Of a DNA stretch of 44,241 nucleotides, positions 16,072 through 24,830 are shown piece after piece. Position numbers and translations under genes: made by a program. This stretch comes from JBHIBD01 sp046758865 (lineage in GTDB: Bacteria > Planctomycetota > Brocadiia > Brocadiales > Bathyanammoxibiaceae). Below the pieces are notes generated by a model that saw only the letters and a list, made by a program, of their open reading frames with translations, had not been told where the DNA came from and searched no databases. Location: contig JBHIBD010000010.1 of assembly GCA_046758865.1 (NCBI GenBank), positions 1 to 44,241 of the forward strand, in the 5' to 3' direction. The first letter of the stretch is position 1, and each line of letters begins with the position of its first letter.

Positions 16072-16848
16072 CTATAATGGCAGTTCTGTCAAATCCTCTG
16101 CCAGGATTATTTCTCCATCATGAAACCTTCTGCACTCCTGCAAGATATCACGCCCCTCCCACTGAGGATAAAAGTGGCTGAGTACCAGCATCTTGCAGCC
16201 AGACTCCCGGGCGATTTTGGCGCAGAGAGAGGGCACTAAATGGCCATCCACCCTGAGGTCATCGGGAAAGGAACACTCCAGTATCAAGACGTCCGCCCCC
16301 GTTGCCAACCCTACAATGTTTTCGCAATAGTCTGTATCACCCGAATAAACGAGCACCCTCCCATTCGAGAATTCCAAACGATAGCCTATGGTCGGGACCA
16401 TATGGCTCATTGGACTTGTCCTCACCCTCCAGCCCTCAAACACAATCTCCCCTTCCCACAGCTCCGTGAGATTCAACTCATACGATTTGGGCGTCAAGGC
16501 ATTGCCATATAACTGGTTTAGACCCAGGTAAAACTCCTTCAACCCGGGTGGCCCAAAGACATGAAGAGGCTTCTTTCGCCTTGGTTCAGCGTTCCTCATG
16601 GCAAAGAGCATAGACGTCATGTCTGCAGAATGGTCAGGATGCAGATGGGTATAAAAGACCCTATCTATGTCAGTGTAAGTAATCCCTTTATGAAGCAGCC
16701 TTGCCAGGGTACAGGGGCCTGTATCCAGTAGTGTAATCTCACCCTCTGCCCTGACAAGAATTGCAGGATAACTGCGTCTTAGTGAGGGCACCCCCGTACC
16801 GGAGCCCATCACAGTCACTTGAGGTTGGTCACGCTCTGAAGAGACCAT
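16072..16848 (-). CDS. MBL-fold metallo-hydrolase (RNase Z/arylsulfatase-like group)
   Basis: The 258-residue protein has the metal-binding motif FYTHLHPDHSADM and an opening GSGTGVPSLRRSYPAILVR typical of the RNase Z-like branch. Later ligands are seen in SPMSHMVPT, VYSGDTDY and VLSHFYP. It lacks a clear tRNA-binding exosite arm, so a general phosphodiesterase- or lactonase-like hydrolase is as likely as tRNA 3' processing. It is placed between an HD protein and an isochorismatase-like hydrolase on the minus strand, with 121 bases containing a repeat copy separating it from the HD gene. Confidence 0.85.
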   Translation of the reverse strand: MVSSERDQPQVTVMGSGTGVPSLRRSYPAILVRAEGEITLLDTGPCTLARLLHKGITYTDIDRVFYTHLHPDHSADMTSMLFAMRNAEPRRKKPLHVFGPPGLKEFYLGLNQLYGNALTPKSYELNLTELWEGEIVFEGWRVRTSPMSHMVPTIGYRLEFSNGRVLVYSGDTDYCENIVGLATGADVLILECSFPDDLRVDGHLVPSLCAKIARESGCKMLVLSHFYPQWEGRDILQECRRFHDGEIILAEDLTELPL

Positions 16849-16912
16849 AATTAGGTTGGCATATAGCCGTGAGGATTCTAGTCATATCATCACGGAGGCG
16901 TCAAGAATTTTT

Positions 16913-16965
16913 ATGTGTCCCGCAGGGTCACGCCGAAGGCAGCCGCCAGAGGCGCCCCTGGAGCA
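16913..16965. repeat. Dispersed palindromic repeat, copy B
   Basis: This stretch reads GTGTCCCGCAGGGTCACGCC followed by GAAGGCAGCCGCCAGAGGCG. GTCACGCCGAAGGC (16927-16940) matches 36112-36125 at 13 of 14 positions, and GCCGCCAGAGGCG resembles 5294-5308 in copy A. It lies in the gap between the HD protein and the MBL hydrolase. Confidence 0.5.
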
Positions 16966-16969
16966 CATT

Positions 16970-18211
16970 CTACCTGCTGACGGGTTGTTTCAATTCGAGC
17001 AGCTTGTAGAACTCATCAAAATTTTCTATTACGATGCCAACTACGTCACCGTCCAACGCTCCTTCGGAAACGCACTCATTAAGAATCTCACGTATCCTCT
17101 TTATCGGGTGGGCCTTACGATTAGGCCTGTCCACTGCAAGTGCGGCTAGTGTGTTGCTCACTGCCACTATGCGTACCCCTAGAGGGATGTCCTCTGCCTT
17201 CATGCGGAAGGGATAGCCCGCCCCATCGAGCCTCTCATGATGCAGGGATGCCCACTGCGCTACAGTCTCAAGTCCCTTTATCTTATTTAAAGTCACGTAT
17301 GTAAAATATCCGTGCCGCTTTATGATTTCGTATTCATCCCAGGTCAGCTTGTCTGGTTTGTTAAGCACATGATCCGATACAGATAATTTCCCGAGACTGT
17401 GCAACAGGCCCGCAATCTTCATTGCTTCACACTCAGACGGCGAGAATTTAAACCTCTTGGCAAGTGCGACTGCAACCCTGGCAACCTTTCTGGAGTGCTG
17501 CAAGGTAAATGGGCTCTTTGAATCAACTATCTCTGCGAATATTTCAGTAATGTCCCCAAGCTCGTCATAACTCAGCATGATGTCTTCTTTGGGCCTGTAG
17601 CGGTGTACTAGCTCTTCAGTCTGTCTTGCAGTCAAATTGAGCCAGAATGACCCTAGACATGCTATCTGATTAAATGCGTCTATTACCTGTGGGTCAAAAT
17701 AGGTGCCCGAGTATTCATTAATAATGCCCACAACTTCATTCCTTTGGTGCAGTACATACTCTCTCGGGCGCATGAGCGTGTCCACACGGTCGGCAACATG
17801 AACAATGCGGCTGCATATAGGTATCTCGTTTCCGCTAATGCCAGACTCGTTGGGGCCGGTCCATTTGTCATGGTGATGCAAAACAATTCCAGAGAACTTT
17901 TCTGTATGGGGGCTTTTCTTCAATAACTCATAGCCCCTCTTGCAGTGAGAGAACTCTCTTATAGCCTCAAAATGCAATATATCTTTCAACTCTCTGGTTG
18001 AAGACAGACCTGAATCGTGGAGTAGTGCGGCGTAGTATAGGACAGAGCGGGCCCTTTCATCTAGATGCAATTGTTCTGCTATCTTGTGAGCAATGTAGCA
18101 CACCTTAGAACTGTGAGTCATACTGCCCCAGTCGACACCTGCGCCCACGTATGTCAAATTGAGGGCATCTGAAAGGCCGCTTATAAATTCACACAAGCTG
18201 ATTTTTACCAT
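16970..18211 (-). CDS. Tandem HD / HD-GYP domain protein with partly degenerate sites
   Basis: The 413-residue soluble protein has two HD-type modules. The first (about residues 30-180) keeps the metal motifs LLHDSG and VADRVD but has HHHDKWTG instead of a GYP motif. The second (about 240-400) keeps the HHERLDGAGYPF signature of HD-GYP domains but has LLHSLGK in place of HD-x-GK and VSNTLAAL in place of the usual AD motif. If active, hydrolysis of a cyclic dinucleotide such as c-di-GMP would have to rely on the first module, the second perhaps being regulatory. There is no receiver or sensor domain. It is followed by the MBL gene. Confidence 0.85.
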   Translation of the reverse strand: MVKISLCEFISGLSDALNLTYVGAGVDWGSMTHSSKVCYIAHKIAEQLHLDERARSVLYYAALLHDSGLSSTRELKDILHFEAIREFSHCKRGYELLKKSPHTEKFSGIVLHHHDKWTGPNESGISGNEIPICSRIVHVADRVDTLMRPREYVLHQRNEVVGIINEYSGTYFDPQVIDAFNQIACLGSFWLNLTARQTEELVHRYRPKEDIMLSYDELGDITEIFAEIVDSKSPFTLQHSRKVARVAVALAKRFKFSPSECEAMKIAGLLHSLGKLSVSDHVLNKPDKLTWDEYEIIKRHGYFTYVTLNKIKGLETVAQWASLHHERLDGAGYPFRMKAEDIPLGVRIVAVSNTLAALAVDRPNRKAHPIKRIREILNECVSEGALDGDVVGIVIENFDEFYKLLELKQPVSR

Positions 18212-18670
18212 AAGTGCCCCTTTTGCCAGACCCCAGCAAAATAGTCCGCCTCAGGTGGGGCGTCAACTCACCTGAAGCCAGGAGCAGGTGTTACAATTCA
18301 AGGATACAAAATCCCTGTGCTTTAAGCGTGACTGCAGGTTATCCTACAGATTGCCCTGTGGGCTGGAAGTACGGCAAAGTATGTAGGCATTTCCCCACAA
18401 GCGGGCAAGTTGTCCATTAACTGGTTTCAATATGTAAAAACTATACGTAATTCACATACGTTTGCAAGGCAAATTAAACGTAGTTTACAAATATTTGCGT
18501 GGGCATAAAAAATGCAAGGGCCCCTCCTGCCCTGTGAAAAGCGAGTAAAGCCCTGGCTGGCGAAGGTAGAAGTCGTCACCTCAAAGGAGTTCCTGGAAAA
18601 GGCAGATAAATTTGGTAGGAGAAGGCACGGCTTTGTGGAGGTGCCCGTCCTTGACGGGATGGCGGTAAAA
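18212..18670. other. Intergenic region without a convincing gene
   Basis: These 459 bases lie between the HD protein and the HtrA gene, both on the minus strand. They contain a 7-bp hairpin (TCAGGTG 18251-18257 with CACCTGA 18269-18275), an AT-rich stretch near 18430-18500 with an imperfect inverted repeat, and a weak hairpin followed by T on the minus strand near 18513-18530. A plus-strand reading frame from 18512 runs into the htrA 3' end and has no ribosome-binding site. Confidence 0.5.
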
Positions 18671-20080
18671 CTACCTGGGCCTCAGGCGGACGTAGCCCTG
18701 GTGTGCCCCTCGCCGGTCTACCCATGCAAGGCCCAAATCTACCATCTGACCACCCTTCAGCTTTCCGAGGAGAATGGCCAACTGCTCAAGATTTGATATC
18801 TTATGCTCCCCCAGGCTTATTATGACAGCGCCCGACTCAAGGCCCACCTCCGCCGCTGGGCCGGCACTATCTACGTCTGTTATCAAAACACCCCCTCTAA
18901 TCCACCAGAGACCAAGCTGTTCGGCTATCTCAGGGGTTAGTTCCTGGACATCTATACCCAGTCTCTCCCAGGCCAGCTCCTCGGCTGAAGGCACAGGGAC
19001 CTCACCCAATTTAAGAGAGAAATCCCTTTGCCTGCCGCCCCTTTCTACCACCACGTTAAGTCTATCGCCCACTTCTTTCTTCAACAGATGCTTCTCAAAC
19101 TCAAGTACATCAACAATTATCCTCCCGTCAACCTCCAGGACTATGTCTCCCTCGCGAAGACCTGCCCTATCGGCTGGGCTGCCTTCCTCTATTGCTGTAA
19201 TCCTAATACCCTCCTGGCCTTTTGGAAGCTCTTCCACCTCCGTGCCCAACCAGACCTTGTTTATCTGCTGGAAGTCAAAGAGTTTTACAAGGATTTGCTT
19301 TACCTTGTCGACGGGGATGGCGAATCCAATCCCTTGTGCCTGGCTAACTATGGCCGTGTTTATGCCGATAAGTTCGCCGTTTATGTTCACCAGCGGGCCG
19401 CCACTATTTCCCGGGTTTATCAGGGCATCTGTCTGGATAAGCCCCTCGTACTTCACCGTGCCCGACCTGCCCGAGAAGGTCAAGGTCCTATCTGTGGCAC
19501 TAAGTACACCCGTGGTCACCGAGTTTTTGAACCCAAATGGGTTACCCAGTGCGATTACGGACTCTCCTATCATTAGATTTTCGGACGTGCCGATCTGTAC
19601 ATAGGGAAACGGCTCTGGTGAATCCACTTTCAGCACGGCGAGGTCACTCTCCGGGTCGGAGCTAACCACGTTGGCTTCATAGGTGGAGCCATCTGATAAG
19701 GTAACAATTATCTTTGATGCCCTGCTAATAACGTGTTCATTTGTCACTATATAGCCCTCGGGGTCTATGATGACCCCTGAGCCCAGGGGTGTCTCCACCT
19801 TCTTTTTCTCGTAGACACCAAAGAAATTCTCAAAGAACTGTCGGAACAGTTCGCTCCTATCCATAAAAAACGGGTCAACGTGCCTCTCCATTACCATGCG
19901 CTCAGTGCTTATATTTGCCACCGCGGGACCCACCTTCTCTACCGCAATGACTGTAGGGTTTCTCCTCTCAAATGCAGGTTCCCCCCAGTTAGCCCCCTCG
20001 CTCGGTCCTGAGCTGGCAGGATTATCAACTACTACAAAAATGATAAGGACGATAAGCGCAGCAAAGGTTGATGCTTTCAT
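18671..20080 (-). CDS. HtrA/DegP-type periplasmic serine protease with two PDZ domains
   Basis: The 469-residue protein begins with a signal sequence (AALIVLIIFVVVDNPASSG). It has a trypsin-like domain with the triad H116 (TNEHVISR), D146 (DPESDLAVLKVD) and S226 (NPGNSGGPL), followed by PDZ1 (from KVWLGTEVEELPKG) and PDZ2 (from WERLGIDVQELTPEIAEQ). It would degrade or chaperone misfolded exported proteins, suitable for a cell that exports many cytochromes. Length and order match the DegP/DegQ family. It lies downstream of the DUF4340 operon but after that operon's terminator, so it is a separate transcript. Confidence 0.95.
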   Translation of the reverse strand: MKASTFAALIVLIIFVVVDNPASSGPSEGANWGEPAFERRNPTVIAVEKVGPAVANISTERMVMERHVDPFFMDRSELFRQFFENFFGVYEKKKVETPLGSGVIIDPEGYIVTNEHVISRASKIIVTLSDGSTYEANVVSSDPESDLAVLKVDSPEPFPYVQIGTSENLMIGESVIALGNPFGFKNSVTTGVLSATDRTLTFSGRSGTVKYEGLIQTDALINPGNSGGPLVNINGELIGINTAIVSQAQGIGFAIPVDKVKQILVKLFDFQQINKVWLGTEVEELPKGQEGIRITAIEEGSPADRAGLREGDIVLEVDGRIIVDVLEFEKHLLKKEVGDRLNVVVERGGRQRDFSLKLGEVPVPSAEELAWERLGIDVQELTPEIAEQLGLWWIRGGVLITDVDSAGPAAEVGLESGAVIISLGEHKISNLEQLAILLGKLKGGQMVDLGLAWVDRRGAHQGYVRLRPR

Positions 20081-20131
20081 CCGATAAAATCTGTTCCTTT
20101 CATTAGTCTAATATCAGCATCCACAGGCAAC

Positions 20132-20172
20132 AAAAAAGGCCCTGTGGACATGATTAAACACTCCACAGGACC
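20132..20172 (-). terminator. Terminator of the minus-strand ABC/DUF4340 operon
   Basis: Read on the minus strand, GGTCCTGTGGA pairs with TCCACAGGGCC (one G-U pair) around a 13-base loop and is followed by TTTTTTG (plus positions 20132-20137). It lies just after the stop of the DUF4340 gene at 20211. Confidence 0.9.
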
Positions 20173-20210
20173 AACAAAATTGCCCTTTAAAGTTGGTAAT
20201 AATAGTCACA

Positions 20211-22559
20211 TCAGTATCCATGTCCTCCTCTTGGAGTATATTTGGAACTTCCGTGGCCACCACCTGTTGGCGGAGAATAAACGCCACCCACAGATGGTTC
20301 AGGGGGCCTGAGGTCCACGATGGCCTGCCCCTTTATCAATTTCTGGACGTTGGTGTTGCTCACGACATAAATAAAGTCCGAATTGCTCGCCTTTGCAAAA
20401 TAAGGCCTTCCTTCGGCAGGCCTGTTCATTATTAATACCTTTTCCCCTGCCTCATCATTCAACGTAATCGTTATCTGTGGCTTATCTAGTCCGTATTTAG
20501 CAAGGTCTGTTGTCTTGTATTCTGCGATAGAATCAGCCTTCAGGTTCTTCAGACTATAGAGGATTGAATCTACCTCTTTGCTGACGACCTGCTTCTTTTC
20601 TGGCTTGAGTGTCTCCCATATTTCGGCCTTTTTCTCATAAACTATTTCTTTGTCCGGAAAGTTTAGATGCAACTTGTTAACAGTGTTAGAGTCGAACCGC
20701 GCCACCACCTTGGAGGCTAAATCCGATTCTAGGTATCTTACATCTGTCCAGCTCATATGGAAGACAAGGCTACCATCTTCCATCATAGCATATGAGTCTA
20801 CGTTCACACCCTCTTGTATCTTATTTCCTATAAGAAGGGTTTTGCTAACTATTTCACCCTTTTTAACACCTTTTTCTGCCAGGAAGAGGTCTTCTCCCTC
20901 TGGTTTCTCCTCAGTTGGTGCCTCTTTTTCATAGTAGATCGTGGTCTTTATCCTGGGGCTGTCCAGTCCATATGGCTCGAGGTCCTTAGGTGACTCCGCC
21001 TCGTGGGCTTCCGCCTTGAGGAAGGAAAGTGACCAAACTATGTTATTTATCAGCTCATCGTCGGCCTCAACCTTCACCGGCTCACTAAGCTCCCACTTCT
21101 CTGTCTGACCTTCTGCCCTGGAGACCACAAAGCGAAGGTCTTTCCTATCTATCACTACTTTTCTCGCCTTATCCCTATTAAACTCCAAGATTAGCCTATC
21201 ACGAAAGGCCAGGTATCCCTTGGTGGCAGGCCCATGAAACTTACCGGTCTTTACAGAAAATACTGATTCCTCGCCCGTTCTCTTTACATAACACAGGGCA
21301 CCCCTTTCATCTTTTTTGCCTACTTGGAGTCTAACGGGTTCCTTATCCTTTACGGTGATGGTTATCTCTGCAGCAGGTTCTTGAAGTCCGTAGACACTGA
21401 GGTCCTTTGGCGCATCATCCACAAAGTTCTGTATCTCCATCTGCTTTATTGTTTCAAGAAATCCCTTAAAGACGTCCCTGTCGGCGAGCACCCTTACAGG
21501 CTCAGTAATCATGTAATCATACTGTTTGGTCTTCTCAATCTTTATCGTCTGGTCTTTGGTCTTTATTTCACAATTTGTAACGTAGAGCGGGTCTAGCGCG
21601 GCTACTAACTTTTTAGCCCTCAGTTCGGTGGGATTTTTCTTGAAAAGCCTTGTGGTCATCTCTTTAAGAAAGAAAACAGAAGAGCCCTCCACACGCTTGG
21701 CATAGACCTTATTGTCACGGGTATGCCCCAGGAGCACCCCTTGGGATATGCCCTTCTGGTGGACGGTGACAGCAATTTGGGGGTTGTCCAGACCAAATGT
21801 AGAGAGGTCTTTGGGGTCATCCGTTATGAAGTCGTTCTTGTCTATCACAAGTGCATTAAGGTTATAGATAACCTGCATCACCTTTTCGTTATCGCCCCTG
21901 TCGACGACGGGCCGCACCACTTTCCAGTTCCCACCACTCTTGGCACACTCTATTACTTCACCGGAGGCATATTTTAATTCAACCCTTTCTACGGCATTGG
22001 GGTCTATGTCCAGTAGTACATTCTTACTTCGCAGCTCATTCAGTGTTCTGGTCAGTTTCTTCAGGAGGGCACCGGACACCATGTATACGTCCTCAGAATC
22101 CTCTAGCTTCATGTACACCTCGCTGCCACCTGCCCTCGTTTCACCAACAAAGAATGTCTGCTTATCGGCAGGACCTGTCCAATAAGAGGCCACGATCTTT
22201 GGTTTCTCAAGCCCGTAACTTGCGAGGTCAAGGGTCTTGCCCTTCTCCGCCTCAATGGAACCTACCTTTGTAAGGAACTCAAGTTCGGTAAGGATGCTGT
22301 TAATCTCTGACTGGTCGGCCCTCAGTTCTAAGGGCTTTTTCATATCCCAGCGCTCCTTGTCTGTCCTCTCTAGAACTACCAGACCGTCATCTCTCTTGAT
22401 CTCGAGCTTGTTGACCCTGTCGGGATTGAACTTGAGAAACACCTTTTTGGCCTGGAGTTGCCATTCATCGGTAGACGGTTTCTTTTTCTCGTAGAACTGA
22501 ACAAACAGGGCAAGCACAGCAACTACGCCTAGGAGTATAAGGGTGGTCTTCAGCCTCAT
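20211..22559 (-). CDS. DUF4340 repeat protein, membrane-anchored
   Basis: The 782-residue protein has one N-terminal membrane helix (LKTTLILLGVVAVLALFV) and five DUF4340-type repeats. Each is marked by the pattern DL-x-x-YGL-x-x-P: LASYGLEKP, LSTFGLDNP, LSVYGLQEP, LEPYGLDSP and LAKYGLDKP. The C-terminus is a Gly/Pro-rich tail (PPTGGGHGSSKYTPRGGHGY). DUF4340 proteins are usually encoded next to GldG-like ABC components, as here, and probably form the periplasmic part of that complex; function is unknown. ATG at 22559 has GAAGGAGG at working distance, and a 10-base gap separates it from the GldG-like gene. Confidence 0.85.
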   Translation of the reverse strand: MRLKTTLILLGVVAVLALFVQFYEKKKPSTDEWQLQAKKVFLKFNPDRVNKLEIKRDDGLVVLERTDKERWDMKKPLELRADQSEINSILTELEFLTKVGSIEAEKGKTLDLASYGLEKPKIVASYWTGPADKQTFFVGETRAGGSEVYMKLEDSEDVYMVSGALLKKLTRTLNELRSKNVLLDIDPNAVERVELKYASGEVIECAKSGGNWKVVRPVVDRGDNEKVMQVIYNLNALVIDKNDFITDDPKDLSTFGLDNPQIAVTVHQKGISQGVLLGHTRDNKVYAKRVEGSSVFFLKEMTTRLFKKNPTELRAKKLVAALDPLYVTNCEIKTKDQTIKIEKTKQYDYMITEPVRVLADRDVFKGFLETIKQMEIQNFVDDAPKDLSVYGLQEPAAEITITVKDKEPVRLQVGKKDERGALCYVKRTGEESVFSVKTGKFHGPATKGYLAFRDRLILEFNRDKARKVVIDRKDLRFVVSRAEGQTEKWELSEPVKVEADDELINNIVWSLSFLKAEAHEAESPKDLEPYGLDSPRIKTTIYYEKEAPTEEKPEGEDLFLAEKGVKKGEIVSKTLLIGNKIQEGVNVDSYAMMEDGSLVFHMSWTDVRYLESDLASKVVARFDSNTVNKLHLNFPDKEIVYEKKAEIWETLKPEKKQVVSKEVDSILYSLKNLKADSIAEYKTTDLAKYGLDKPQITITLNDEAGEKVLIMNRPAEGRPYFAKASNSDFIYVVSNTNVQKLIKGQAIVDLRPPEPSVGGVYSPPTGGGHGSSKYTPRGGHGY

Positions 22560-22569
22560 CTTTTCTCTG

Positions 22570-24087
22570 CTACCTCCTTCGCTTCCACCATACAAATCCA
22601 CCTGTCACCAGTCCCAGGGCGGGAAGTACGGCCACGGAAAGCCAGTATATAAGCTTCATCTGGTCCGGGGCTATGATTGCACGTCTCACATCGGGTGGCT
22701 TTGCAGAGATGCCCAGTTTGGTCTCTTTCCGGGTGAGCCAATTTATGGAGTTTAGAAATATGTCGTGGTTGCCCGGATTTCCAGAATACTCGTTTGCAAC
22801 AAAGTCAACGTCCCCGAAGACGACTATGCGTGGTCCCTTTATAGAGGGTTCCTTGGGCATGGTACCATGGGCAACGGACGCCTGGGCGGCGGTGTCCAGT
22901 GGTTCAGCAGTTACGGCAAGTGCAATGGGGCCTGGAATGTCTTTATCTTGAGTGAATTCTGGTTTCTTGTTTGCAATCCCTATCTCCGTCTCACCCCAAC
23001 TGTTATCTGGACCCATTGCCAGGTTCTTGACCTGATACTGTCTTTCCTTGGTGGGGGTAATAGATTCTACAGGACATGCGCCAAAGAACACACTGTTAAG
23101 GGATTTCATGTCCTGTGTTACATTGTGCTCTGGGTACCTCTCCTCATTGACGTATATTTCTGCAACAGTTTGTAAACCGAAAAACGGTAGTTGCACCTTA
23201 TTGTAGATTACGGCGTCGGTCCTTACGCTTATGTTGTACTCTTTCAGGAGTTCCTCCAGCCCCGTTTTGGTGTAGGGGCCAAAGGCCGGCTCCAGGCACA
23301 CAAGCAGTCTGCCCTCTCTGTTATCGATATAGTCACGAATCAGCGCCACCTCTTCAGAGCTAAATGGCTTCGTGGGGCCAGCGATTATCAGTACGTCACA
23401 GTTTGCCGGTATCTCCTTCCTAGCCATAAGGTCATGGGGTATGACGTTGAAATTATCCCTCCTCAGTGCCGTAACTATGTCGGAAAAACCCTGGCGGTCA
23501 TAGTCCTCAAGGCCACGCTCCCCGTGGCCAGTGGTGATGTATATGGAGGTCTGCTCCTCTTCGGTGACGCTCAGTATGGCGGCCGTAAAGGCCTCCTCAC
23601 CCTTAAACTTAAAGGGAAACTCCTTCTCTATCACTTCTGCCTGACCTACGTGTTTTGCCCTATCGCCGCACTCAAATATGACGGTATTAATTTTTATATT
23701 CTCGGCCTTTATCCTCTCAGCAAGCTCCCTCAGCTTTGTAGGGTTACGTATGGGGTCTACGTGGACGAGCTTAATGTTTTCGGATTGGTACTCATACTCC
23801 TTAAGGATGTCTATAATCCTGTTAAAGAAGAGTTCCCCTTCACTAAAGAGCACAGTCACCGTCACGGGCTTCTCAAGACCCATCAAGATGTTTTTGGTCT
23901 TGTTGGATATGGAAAACCTACCACTAGAGGTAAAATCAAACCGTATGTAATGTCTGGCGTTAAGATAACTTACAAAACTAAAAATAACTATGGCAATAAG
24001 GGTTATCAGTACTACATTTGTCCCTATAACCGCCTTTTTTCTGAATAGTTCGTTGATGTCGAACCGCCTGGATTCCTCTTTGCCCAA
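22570..24087 (-). CDS. GldG-like ABC-associated membrane protein
   Basis: The 505-residue protein has an N-terminal helix (VVLITLIAIVIFSFVSYL), a long periplasmic domain (RFDFTSSGRFSISNKTKNIL, then VLFSEGELFFNRIIDILKEYEYQ and the thioredoxin-like/GldG core with YITTGHGER), and a C-terminal helix (LSVAVLPALGLVTGGFVWW) followed by KRRR. This is the layout of the GldG/uncharacterised ABC-2 auxiliary family. The start is TTG at 24087, which has GGAGG nine to ten bases upstream and begins seven bases after the permease stop. The longer frame to 24117 would overlap the permease. It works with the permease and ATPase upstream. Confidence 0.87.
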   Translation of the reverse strand: MGKEESRRFDINELFRKKAVIGTNVVLITLIAIVIFSFVSYLNARHYIRFDFTSSGRFSISNKTKNILMGLEKPVTVTVLFSEGELFFNRIIDILKEYEYQSENIKLVHVDPIRNPTKLRELAERIKAENIKINTVIFECGDRAKHVGQAEVIEKEFPFKFKGEEAFTAAILSVTEEEQTSIYITTGHGERGLEDYDRQGFSDIVTALRRDNFNVIPHDLMARKEIPANCDVLIIAGPTKPFSSEEVALIRDYIDNREGRLLVCLEPAFGPYTKTGLEELLKEYNISVRTDAVIYNKVQLPFFGLQTVAEIYVNEERYPEHNVTQDMKSLNSVFFGACPVESITPTKERQYQVKNLAMGPDNSWGETEIGIANKKPEFTQDKDIPGPIALAVTAEPLDTAAQASVAHGTMPKEPSIKGPRIVVFGDVDFVANEYSGNPGNHDIFLNSINWLTRKETKLGISAKPPDVRRAIIAPDQMKLIYWLSVAVLPALGLVTGGFVWWKRRR

Positions 24088-24094
24088 AACTACT

Positions 24095-24805
24095 TTACCT
24101 CCACTTTCTGCTCTCAACTATACGAACTGTTATGAATATGCAAAGCGTCGAAATACTTATGTAGTAGACAACATCCCTGGAGTCCACCAACCCCTTGGTG
24201 AATGACTCCCAGTGGCCGTAGGTGCCAATGTACTGAAGTATAGGAGCGTACCAGGCCTCTGTACCGGACACTGCGTACCCTACAAAGAATAGTATAACCA
24301 GTGCCACAATCCCTGAGACCCCGGCTATTATCTGATTCCTGGTCAGGGCGGACATCAGCAACCCTATAGAGATGAACATTGCGCCCATTAAGGCCAACCC
24401 TATGTAGCTAGATATGATAGGTCCCAGGTCAGGTTGACCTACCCACCCTAGAAACACGACGTAAAGAAGTGTTGGTACCAACATCACAAGGTAGAGAAAC
24501 CATGCAGCCAGGAATTTGCCGACTACTACCTCAAAGTCTGTCACCGGTGCCGTCACAAGCATCTCTATTGTCCCTGCACGCACCTCCTCTGACAGTAGCC
24601 TCATAGTGATGATCGGTGCGAGGATAGAGAGTATAAACTGCGTATTGGCAAGACTATATGTAAGGGTTGCCTGCTGGGTAATAGACAGAATTGTAGCAAA
24701 AAAGTAACCCGAAAATATCAGAAATACCGCTATTACTATGTAGGCGATGGGAGAATAAAAGAAGCTGGCCATCTCCCGCTTGAAAATCGTTATTGTGCCA
24801 CCCAT
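24095..24805 (-). CDS. ABC-2 type transporter permease (GldF-like)
   Basis: The 236-residue membrane protein has six predicted helices, beginning with FFYSPIAYIVIAVFLIFSGYFF. It includes the family stretch PIITMRLLSEEVRAGTIEMLVTAPVTDFEVVVGKF, which is characteristic of ABC-2/GldF permeases. It is encoded between the ATPase (25-base gap) and the GldG-like protein (7-base gap) and is the membrane channel part of the module. Gliding-motility genes other than this module are not present, so a transport or envelope role is more likely than gliding. Confidence 0.92.
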   Translation of the reverse strand: MGGTITIFKREMASFFYSPIAYIVIAVFLIFSGYFFATILSITQQATLTYSLANTQFILSILAPIITMRLLSEEVRAGTIEMLVTAPVTDFEVVVGKFLAAWFLYLVMLVPTLLYVVFLGWVGQPDLGPIISSYIGLALMGAMFISIGLLMSALTRNQIIAGVSGIVALVILFFVGYAVSGTEAWYAPILQYIGTYGHWESFTKGLVDSRDVVYYISISTLCIFITVRIVESRKWR

Positions 24806-24830
24806 TGTCTCTCACCCCATAACTACTGCA

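Noticed and set aside
18512..18796. 94-residue plus-strand frame in the gap before htrA
   Set aside because: The first 53 codons look somewhat protein-like, but there is no ribosome-binding site, the rest overlaps htrA on the other strand, and no family is recognised.
18774..19604. 276-residue plus-strand frame
   Set aside because: It is a mirror of the HtrA coding sequence, Ser- and Pro-rich with no signal or domain pattern; the protease triad on the other strand is intact.
23191..24048. 285-residue plus-strand frame
   Set aside because: It is antisense within the GldG-like gene, which fits its operon in start, stop and domain order. The frame has no ribosome-binding site or recognisable domain.
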